A stretch of 11,488 nucleotides of DNA from Candidatus Latescibacterota bacterium (GTDB taxonomy: Bacteria; Krumholzibacteriota; Krumholzibacteriia; Krumholzibacteriales; WJIX01): assembly GCA_030643145.1 (NCBI GenBank), contig DAOWMJ010000041.1:1-11488 (forward strand), given 5' to 3'. How positions within the stretch are numbered: the stretch's first letter is position 1; every line of letters begins with the position of its first letter. The translations under genes and the position numbers were made by a program. Positions 6,778 to 11,488 of the stretch are shown here, one piece after another. The notes under the pieces were generated by a model, which saw only the letters and a list, made by a program, of their open reading frames with translations, did no database searches and had not been told where the DNA came from.

Positions 6778-7929
6778 CTATAATTTTTTCATGATCTCGC
6801 TTGCAATCGTATTTTTCTGTATCTCTTTTGTACCTTCGTAAATCTCCGCTATCTTAGCGTCTCTATAAAAACGTTCAACCTCATATTCCATGATATAGCC
6901 ATAACCGCCGTGTATTTGAATGGCTTCATCCGACACAAGCACAGCGGTCTTTGCGGCAACGTACTTTGCTATAGTTGTAAGTTTTGGATCAATTCTTCCT
7001 TCATCAAAATTCCACGCCGCTTTATAGGTCAAGAGTTTCGCCGCTTCAATCATACTTGCCATCTTGGCAATCTTGTGTTGAGTAACCTGGAATTTTGCAA
7101 TCGGCCTGCCGAACTGTTCTCTCTCCATCATATAGTTTATAGCTCTATCATAAGCGCCTTCGGCTATACCAAGCGCGGTAGCAGCTATTTCTATGCGGCT
7201 CTCATCAAAAAACTCAAGTACCTGATAAAACCCCTTTCCCTCTTTACCGATAATATTGTCCAGAGGAACCCTGACTTCATTAAAAGATATTTCCGCAGTA
7301 GAAGTCATTTTTATCCCCATCTTTTGTCCAACATCTTTTGTACTTATCCCTTCTACGCCGCTATTCACGATAATGTTAGCCATCCCCCTATACGTGGGCT
7401 CAACATCATCATCAATCTGGCAGAGGACAATATAAAAATCCGCGATTTCCCCATTTGTAATAAATGTTTTTGTTCCGTTAATAACCCAGTTATCACCATC
7501 CTTGACGGCTCTTGTATCCATTCGGGTAATATCGCTCCCATGGTTCGGTTCGGTAAAGGCCCCCGCCGAGATCATCTTGCCAGAAGCGACCGCCGGTAAA
7601 TAGTCTTTTTTCTGTTTTTCAGAACCAAATCGCATGATTATTTCCGAAGCAAAATCTGAAAGAGCCACCGCTGTTCCAATCCCGGAATCCCTTCTGCAAA
7701 ACTCTTCAACTACAAGAACATTTTCCATTATTTTGAGTCCCGCCCCACCAAAATCCGCGGGAAAATGAAGACCGACAAACCCAAGTTCACATGCCTTTTG
7801 CCACACTGAACGAGGAAATGAATGCTCCAGTTCATGTTTTATAGCCAGTTCTCTGGTAAATTCACCCTTCGCAAATTTTCGGGCGGCTTCTTTGATATCC
7901 TTTTGTTCTGTAGTAAGTTCAAAGTCCAT
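6778..7929 (-). CDS. Acyl-CoA dehydrogenase, short-chain/butyryl-CoA type
   Basis: This 383-residue cytoplasmic FAD enzyme oxidises the alpha-beta bond of an acyl-CoA, normally handing electrons to ETF. It has the all-helical N-terminal domain (about 6-118). The first family signature is AFTEPNHGSD (124-133), and the middle beta domain follows with WVINGTKTFITNG. The C-terminal helical domain carries the second signature around QIHGGYGYIMEYEVERFYRD. The catalytic base is E365 in IYEGT, the position used by short- and medium-chain and butyryl-CoA dehydrogenases, unlike the isovaleryl/long-chain location. The start is supported by AAGGAGAG 6 nt before the ATG. It is the first gene of the minus-strand run, 93 nt ahead of lipoamide dehydrogenase. 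Chain-length preference cannot be settled by eye. No etfAB, thiolase, crotonase or hydroxyacyl-CoA dehydrogenase gene is present here. Confidence 0.94.
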   Translation of the reverse strand: MDFELTTEQKDIKEAARKFAKGEFTRELAIKHELEHSFPRSVWQKACELGFVGLHFPADFGGAGLKIMENVLVVEEFCRRDSGIGTAVALSDFASEIIMRFGSEKQKKDYLPAVASGKMISAGAFTEPNHGSDITRMDTRAVKDGDNWVINGTKTFITNGEIADFYIVLCQIDDDVEPTYRGMANIIVNSGVEGISTKDVGQKMGIKMTSTAEISFNEVRVPLDNIIGKEGKGFYQVLEFFDESRIEIAATALGIAEGAYDRAINYMMEREQFGRPIAKFQVTQHKIAKMASMIEAAKLLTYKAAWNFDEGRIDPKLTTIAKYVAAKTAVLVSDEAIQIHGGYGYIMEYEVERFYRDAKIAEIYEGTKEIQKNTIASEIMKKL

Positions 7930-8208
7930 TTTACTCTCCTTTTGAAGTTAAAACCCGTTTGCCCATAACTTCTTGTTACACTATTATCATCTATCTACTT
8001 TGTTTACTTTGATTTATAATTATCGGGCCTCTTCATTCAAGGCTACAGACAACTCTCCTTTTCCTCCTGTTCAAAACCAGACAGTTCAACACTCAATCTG
8101 CATTGCGTGAATTCTAACAGAAATTTGGGCTCTTCATCAATAACTACTTGGCATTTTTAATCCTGTGGAACAGTAATTGCAAAAAAAAACACAAGGGAGG
8201 ATTGTGAA
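7930..8208. other. Divergent intergenic region between acyl-CoA dehydrogenase and the TPR-DUF4388 gene
   Basis: These 279 nt hold no convincing open reading frame on either strand. They contain a promoter-like pair for the leftward gene, an imperfect direct repeat (8025-8046 and 8127-8147), and the strong ribosome site GGGAGG (8195-8200) 8 nt ahead of the rightward ATG at 8209. I could not settle a rightward promoter. A TTGGCA at 8148-8153 lacks a well-spaced -10. Confidence 0.6.
8013..8040 (-). promoter_or_regulatory. Candidate promoter for the acyl-CoA dehydrogenase operon
   Basis: On the minus strand TTGAAT (8035-8040) and TATAAA (8013-8018) are spaced by 16 nt, about 84 nt upstream of the start codon. 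Both match sigma70-type consensus at four or five of six positions. The region is AT-rich, so a chance match is possible. Confidence 0.4.
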
Positions 8209-9498
8209 ATGAATAAACTGCTATATTTTTTTATTGCATCTATATCAATAATTTTGATTTCATCATCGCTTTTTGCCGAATCGGTCAATAGAATCGACGC
8301 GGAAAAACTGTTTGTACAAGCCCAAAAAGCCCTCGCCTCAGGAAATAATGAAATTGCTGAAAATCTTCTCATGAAATCTCTTCAGCGGGACCCCAATTTT
8401 ACCTCGGCGATATGGCAACTTTCCCAAATTTATGAAAACAGAGGTAAATTGGAATACGCGAGAGAATTGCTGCTTCGGGGACTGCAGCAAAATCAGAACG
8501 CTACGTGGGCCAAAGACAAACTTAAACGTATGGAACGAATTCTGGTTCAAAAGCTTCTCTCCGAAGCTACAAATTTTATGACTGATGGCAATTACACCTC
8601 AGCCCTGCCAAAACTGGCATTATATCATGGGATTAAACCGTATGACCCTATTCCCCTTATCTATATGGGTAGATGTCACCTTGCCCTCAACAATTCCAAG
8701 ACCGCGAAACAATACCTCACCGAGGCTATGGAGCGTGATCCTTCAAACTCAGAGATTGCTCACCTTTTATCCGCCGTGGATAATCGGATCGAGAGGGAAT
8801 CATTAAACGAGGTTATTCTGCAAGCTAAAAAGATTCTGTCCAATTTTACAACAGCAAGAAACAAAGAGGCAACAAACGCGCTACAAGCAATCCTACAAAA
8901 GGATCCCGGTAATGCATGGGCGAAAGAAAAGTTAAGTGAACTTGACCTCCTTACCTCCAAATCAACAGAAACAGAGAATCAAAAAGACGGAAAGAAAAAT
9001 ACAGAAGGTTTTAAACTCAAGGAGAAAACATCTGAAGCAATCAATATATTACCTGCCGCTGTGTTGAAATACACGATAATAGCATTGCTCATTATCACAA
9101 TTATTCTACTATCCATATTGAAAAGAAACTCAGCGGTGAAAAATTACCCTCTTCAGGGAACCATTAACCTGATTCCAATTCTCGATATTGTTTCTCTGAT
9201 AAACAGCAATCTAAAAAACGGCCATCTTCTTATTATAACAGAGAAAAGCAAAGGGGAAGTCTTCTTTGAGAAAGGTGAAATTATTCACGCCCGTTACAAG
9301 GCTGACGACGGGACAACGGCTTTCCATAAAATAATGGCGATACAATCAGGAAAATATATTTTCTATAATCATCTTCCAAAGGTAAAACAAACCATACAGG
9401 AACCTCTCAGCCTTCTCCTACTTTCAATGAAACCGAGGAACAAATTATTCCCAGCCGAAAAAAGCAAATCTATGACCTCTTCCAGGATTCCAGTTTAA
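8209..9498 (+). CDS. Exported TPR-repeat protein with one membrane span and C-terminal DUF4388 domain
   Basis: This 429-residue protein has an N-terminal signal sequence (hydrophobic 4-22, LFA-ES possible cleavage). TPR-like helical repeats follow at about 28-100 and 110-190, with typical spacing (AQKALASGN..A..LL..SL..DPN; A..YL.EAMERDPSN..IA), and a further unit at about 200-245. A charged linker comes next, then a single strong membrane helix (about 281-304), then a domain at about 314-408 that looks like DUF4388: LQGTINLIPILDIVSLI, GEVFFEKGEIIHA, and a GKYIFY-type turn. DUF4388 is known from signalling and gliding-motility proteins such as the PatA-like family; its biochemical role is unsettled. 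The predicted topology is TPRs in the periplasm and DUF4388 in the cytoplasm, which would suit signal transfer across the membrane. If the first segment is an uncleaved anchor the topology could differ. It is convergent with the PAS/HisKA gene. Function is not assigned. Confidence 0.85.
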   Translation: MNKLLYFFIASISIILISSSLFAESVNRIDAEKLFVQAQKALASGNNEIAENLLMKSLQRDPNFTSAIWQLSQIYENRGKLEYARELLLRGLQQNQNATWAKDKLKRMERILVQKLLSEATNFMTDGNYTSALPKLALYHGIKPYDPIPLIYMGRCHLALNNSKTAKQYLTEAMERDPSNSEIAHLLSAVDNRIERESLNEVILQAKKILSNFTTARNKEATNALQAILQKDPGNAWAKEKLSELDLLTSKSTETENQKDGKKNTEGFKLKEKTSEAINILPAAVLKYTIIALLIITIILLSILKRNSAVKNYPLQGTINLIPILDIVSLINSNLKNGHLLIITEKSKGEVFFEKGEIIHARYKADDGTTAFHKIMAIQSGKYIFYNHLPKVKQTIQEPLSLLLLSMKPRNKLFPAEKSKSMTSSRIPV

Positions 9499-9538
9499 AT
9501 TAAAATATGCTAATTTTATAAGCAGGGGTTACAATTCC

Positions 9539-9570
9539 TAAGGAAAAGTGACGGGCTCGCTACTTCCTTA
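9539..9570. terminator. Convergent hairpin containing the stop codon of the PAS/HisKA gene
   Basis: TAAGGAA (9539-9545) pairs with TTCCTTA (9564-9570). Inside it AGTGA (9547-9551) pairs with TCGCT (9557-9561, one G-U), leaving a 5-nt loop. The outer right arm covers 9568-9570, which is the minus-strand TAA stop. It lies midway between two converging genes and is symmetric, so a two-way terminator is likely, although neither side has a good T-run. Confidence 0.5.
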
Positions 9571-10989
9571 AATCAATTCTTTAGCATTTAGAAATTTAGG
9601 ATCATTATCGTTGTCTAACTCAAGACAATTTTGAAATTTAATATCCCAACTCACAGCTGAACGCCCCTCCTGCGTACTGATACCACAAGATTCCGCGAAT
9701 TGATCAATAACAATTTTTATCATTTTCTCGATCTCTTTTTTTGAACGATCAATAAAGAAAATCAAATAACTAAATGGCTCTTCATCCATCACTATAAAAC
9801 AATCTTTTTCAATTCCTTTCACATCACTTAGAATTCTTTTGAGCAGTTCATTTTTTCCTTTTACGTCCTGGATATTTTTGCAAATCTTCAAATTTACGAG
9901 CCGGAATTTCTTTTTCTCAATTCGTGTTTGTTCTAGCATAACATGAAGAGGATGAACGAGATCTTTCTCTCTGTCAAAGTCCGGATTAATCGGAATAATA
10001 ATAGTAATTTTATTTTCATTGACACTCATAGTACCATTAAGAACACCAGCCAGTTTTTCCAGAATTAATGATCTGTGCGCCTCCTGATAATAGAGAAAAT
10101 CTTTCAGATTAATTCCTCTCGTAGATTCTATTTCCGGTTCCAAAGAAATTTCGAGTCTTTCTGTTTTTTCATCAGGAGTCTCAAATTTGGATTGAGTCAC
10201 TTCAACAGAAACAAATGGGTTCACACCAATCCAGTTTCTAAAAAGACCGGCAACTGTAACCAAATAATCCTCTAATTTACTCCGGGCGGTAAACACAGCA
10301 ATATTGCAGCTGGTCAATTCAAATCCACTTATAAGACCATCACTATCCAACCTTTTGAGAATATCGGTTGTCCCTTCTCCAATTCTAATCAGACTTCTAA
10401 TCGCATTCATTTCTTCAGATTCAACCATAAATATTTTCTGCAGTTCATCAAGAGAAGAGGACAATCTTATGATGTTTCTCACCCCAATTTCTAACAGCTT
10501 TCTACTCTCTTTAGCGGAAATCTCCTTATGATTCATGTTGAGCAATTCCAACGAATTACGAACAGATGTTATCGGTGTTCTCAAACGATGTGATACCGAA
10601 CTGATAAAATCGGTCCGCATCCTATCAAGCTTTTCCCAGTTTGAAAAATCATGGAGCAGAACAACATAAACGGGATAAAACCCGTCCGGATTCTGAAAAA
10701 TAAATTCAACTCCAAGCAACTTACTTTCTCTATTTGAAGAACCTTTTATCTCGATAAATGTTGTATTCGCGTTCCCGTTTTTGCTTTTTAGAATTGCATC
10801 CTCCGGACAATTTTCCTTTATCACTCTGCCCGCCTTCTCCTGCGACTCCGCTCCAAGGAGAAAACCCGCTCTGTCATTTGCATACAAGAAACGCAGGTTG
10901 TCGTCAAAGAAAAGAATACCCTGATCAACATAGCAAAAAAATTCTTTTAAGCTTTCAATAGGAAAATTGATATTGCTATCCTCCAGCAT
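9568..10989 (-). CDS. PAS-HisKA protein with decayed kinase domain and GGDEF-like C-terminus (histidine kinase homologue)
   Basis: This 473-residue soluble protein has no signal peptide or membrane helix. A PAS-like domain covers about 13-115 (FFCYVDQGILFFDDNLRFLYAND). A HisKA dimerisation helix follows, with the H-box FISSVSHRLRTPITSV, phospho-acceptor candidate H134. The acidic residue normally next to it is Arg (R135). Where the ATPase domain should be (about 225-335), only a faint N-box region (EDYLVTVAGLFRNW) and the terminal LAGVLNGTMSVNENKITIIIPI remain. The N-box Asn, the DxGxG G1 box and the G2 glycines are not visible. The last about 110 residues follow a GGDEF-like order, but the GG(D/E)EF loop reads MDEEPF and the metal-binding Asp positions are missing. 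I infer a sensor or scaffold, not an active kinase or cyclase. The frame is open to an ATG at 11025; 10989 is preferred because GGGGAG lies upstream, though its 11-nt spacing is long. Confidence 0.75.
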   Translation of the reverse strand: MLEDSNINFPIESLKEFFCYVDQGILFFDDNLRFLYANDRAGFLLGAESQEKAGRVIKENCPEDAILKSKNGNANTTFIEIKGSSNRESKLLGVEFIFQNPDGFYPVYVVLLHDFSNWEKLDRMRTDFISSVSHRLRTPITSVRNSLELLNMNHKEISAKESRKLLEIGVRNIIRLSSSLDELQKIFMVESEEMNAIRSLIRIGEGTTDILKRLDSDGLISGFELTSCNIAVFTARSKLEDYLVTVAGLFRNWIGVNPFVSVEVTQSKFETPDEKTERLEISLEPEIESTRGINLKDFLYYQEAHRSLILEKLAGVLNGTMSVNENKITIIIPINPDFDREKDLVHPLHVMLEQTRIEKKKFRLVNLKICKNIQDVKGKNELLKRILSDVKGIEKDCFIVMDEEPFSYLIFFIDRSKKEIEKMIKIVIDQFAESCGISTQEGRSAVSWDIKFQNCLELDNDNDPKFLNAKELI

Positions 10990-11048
10990 TGTTGAAACTA
11001 CTCCCCGTATAAAGATTGTCTTCATGATAAATAACGCAAAAGATATGC

Positions 11049-11063
11049 CCCGGTTACACCGGG
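11049..11063. repeat. Small perfect hairpin in the leader of the PAS/HisKA gene
   Basis: CCCGGT (11049-11054) and ACCGGG (11058-11063) form a 6-bp GC-rich stem with a 3-nt loop. It lies 24 nt before the upstream ATG (11025) and within the likely 5' untranslated region if transcription starts from the TATAAT at 11095-11100. It could affect translation or mark RNA stability; no function is shown. Confidence 0.35.
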
Positions 11064-11094
11064 AATCCTATTCTGCTTCAAACCCTTTTGCCCC

Positions 11095-11120
11095 ATTATA
11101 AGGAACATTTAAGCTGTTCC
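11095..11120 (-). promoter_or_regulatory. Candidate promoter -10 with adjoining inverted repeat, upstream of the PAS/HisKA gene
   Basis: A consensus TATAAT (minus strand, 11095-11100) is immediately preceded by GGAACA-N7-TGTTCC (arms 11115-11120 and 11102-11107). The repeat occupies the space where a -35 spacer would lie, and no good -35 hexamer is seen. That pattern suits an operator for an activator or repressor. The repeat and the box are visible; the regulatory role is inferred. Confidence 0.4.
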
Positions 11121-11235
11121 CTGTTCGCAATTTGCACTAAGTGATTAAACACTGCCCTGCGGGATATACCGGGATATTACGATTATAACTGACAGACTTA
11201 AGATCGCATTTTAATCTCCAATATATTCTTTTTTA

Positions 11236-11488
11236 TTATTCAGATTTTGAATTACCGGAAGGAAATCTATAAGCGAGGTATACCGATAGAATAGAATTGA
11301 AAATTCTGTCATCACTTTTGCCAACTTCAAATCCTCCGCAAAGGGAGGATTCAATGTTCTCTGTTAAATAGCTTTTAGCTTTCAGAATAAATATCCAGCG
11401 TTCACCGCTCTTTCTAAAATTCATATTATATCCGGAAATCTGTAATAAAGAGTTTTCTCCTATTTTTATTCCAGCTGACGCCGCAAAC
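11236..11488 (-). CDS. C-terminal end of a putative outer-membrane beta-barrel protein (partial, 5' end beyond the window)
   Basis: The frame is open from the right window edge to TAA at 11236-11238, giving 83 residues with no stop. An ATG at 11424 has no Shine-Dalgarno, so the gene very probably continues to the right. The residues alternate polar and aromatic/hydrophobic in strand-length runs broken by short polar turns (for example KIGENSLLQISGYNMNF, RWIFILKAKSYL and SILSVYLAYRF). The last strand ends in YRF, resembling the C-terminal aromatic signature read by the BAM assembly machinery, but eight further residues (PSGNSKSE) follow it. This supports a transmembrane beta-barrel. The family and cargo cannot be told from the fragment. 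It lies upstream of and on the same strand as the PAS/HisKA gene, with a 210-nt gap containing its own promoter signals. Confidence 0.6.
   Translation of the reverse strand, partial: FAASAGIKIGENSLLQISGYNMNFRKSGERWIFILKAKSYLTENIESSLCGGFEVGKSDDRIFNSILSVYLAYRFPSGNSKSE

Noticed and set aside
6910..7599. A 229-codon open frame on the plus strand opposite the acyl-CoA dehydrogenase gene
   Set aside because: It lies entirely antisense to a gene with full family motifs, has no ribosome site, and its translation is rich in Cys, His, Ile and Phe with no recognisable domain, as expected of a shadow frame.
8148..8180. Possible sigma54 promoter (TTGGCA ... TTGC) upstream of the TPR-DUF4388 gene
   Set aside because: The GG and GC dinucleotides are about 28 nt apart, whereas sigma54 sites need GG-N10-GC. 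Read as sigma70, no -10 lies at the right distance.
11161..11177. Tandem GGGATAT units with a 10-nt period in the right intergenic region
   Set aside because: There are only two short copies, with no further repeats, so this is not evidence of a repeat array or iteron.
11236..11424. A stand-alone 62-residue gene starting at the ATG at 11424
   Set aside because: The frame stays open to the window edge, there is no ribosome site at 11424, and the beta-strand pattern continues upstream of it, so a partial larger gene is more likely.

Overview
The window is a piece of bacterial chromosome, densely packed with ordinary housekeeping and signalling genes. The base composition is moderately AT-rich by eye. 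A periplasmic-type M23 endopeptidase, an exported M16 protease and the C-terminal end of a likely outer-membrane beta-barrel point to a diderm (Gram-negative type) bacterium. The 2x[4Fe-4S] ferredoxin and the short-chain-type acyl-CoA dehydrogenase fit an anaerobic or fermentative/syntrophic lifestyle. The DUF4388 domain is common in Deltaproteobacteria and related environmental lineages, so an uncultured or environmental diderm seems likely. I cannot name the taxon from sequence alone. I see no tRNA, rRNA, CRISPR array, insertion sequence, phage or plasmid feature.

Layout. (1) Positions 1-2114, plus strand: a promoter region with a perfect 10-bp inverted repeat, then a membrane-anchored M23 murein endopeptidase (MepM/Csd3-like), then queH (epoxyqueuosine reductase) 3 nt later, probably one operon. 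(2) Positions 2115-2269: convergent intergenic space with two hairpins. (3) Positions 2270-7929, minus strand, transcribed from right to left: acyl-CoA dehydrogenase, dihydrolipoyl dehydrogenase, two-half M16 zinc protease, small dicluster ferredoxin. The gaps are short (about 93, 38 and 96 nt), so this may be one transcription unit. A promoter-like TTGAAT-N16-TATAAA lies upstream of the acyl-CoA dehydrogenase, and an additional TATAAT lies ahead of the ferredoxin. (4) Positions 7930-8208: divergent intergenic region. (5) Positions 8209-9498, plus strand: an exported TPR protein with one membrane span and a C-terminal DUF4388 domain. (6) Positions 9568-10989, minus strand and convergent with it: a soluble PAS/HisKA protein whose kinase ATPase domain is decayed and which ends in a GGDEF-like but motif-less domain. 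A hairpin containing its stop codon separates the two. (7) Positions 11026-11235: intergenic, with a TATAAT abutted by an inverted repeat. (8) Positions 11236-11488, minus strand: the 3' end of a putative outer-membrane beta-barrel gene that continues past the window edge.

How the genes fit together. The acyl-CoA dehydrogenase, lipoamide dehydrogenase and ferredoxin are redox enzymes of acyl-CoA / 2-oxoacid metabolism, but their usual partners (ETF, E1/E2 subunits) are not in the window. The exported M16 protease sits inside this redox cluster without an obvious metabolic reason. The least ordinary part is the right-hand signalling pair: a transmembrane TPR-DUF4388 protein, and a degenerate histidine-kinase-like protein that looks more like a sensor or scaffold than a working kinase. 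I found no clear evidence of a wholly new multi-gene system. The signalling pair and the inverted repeats around promoters are the best leads.
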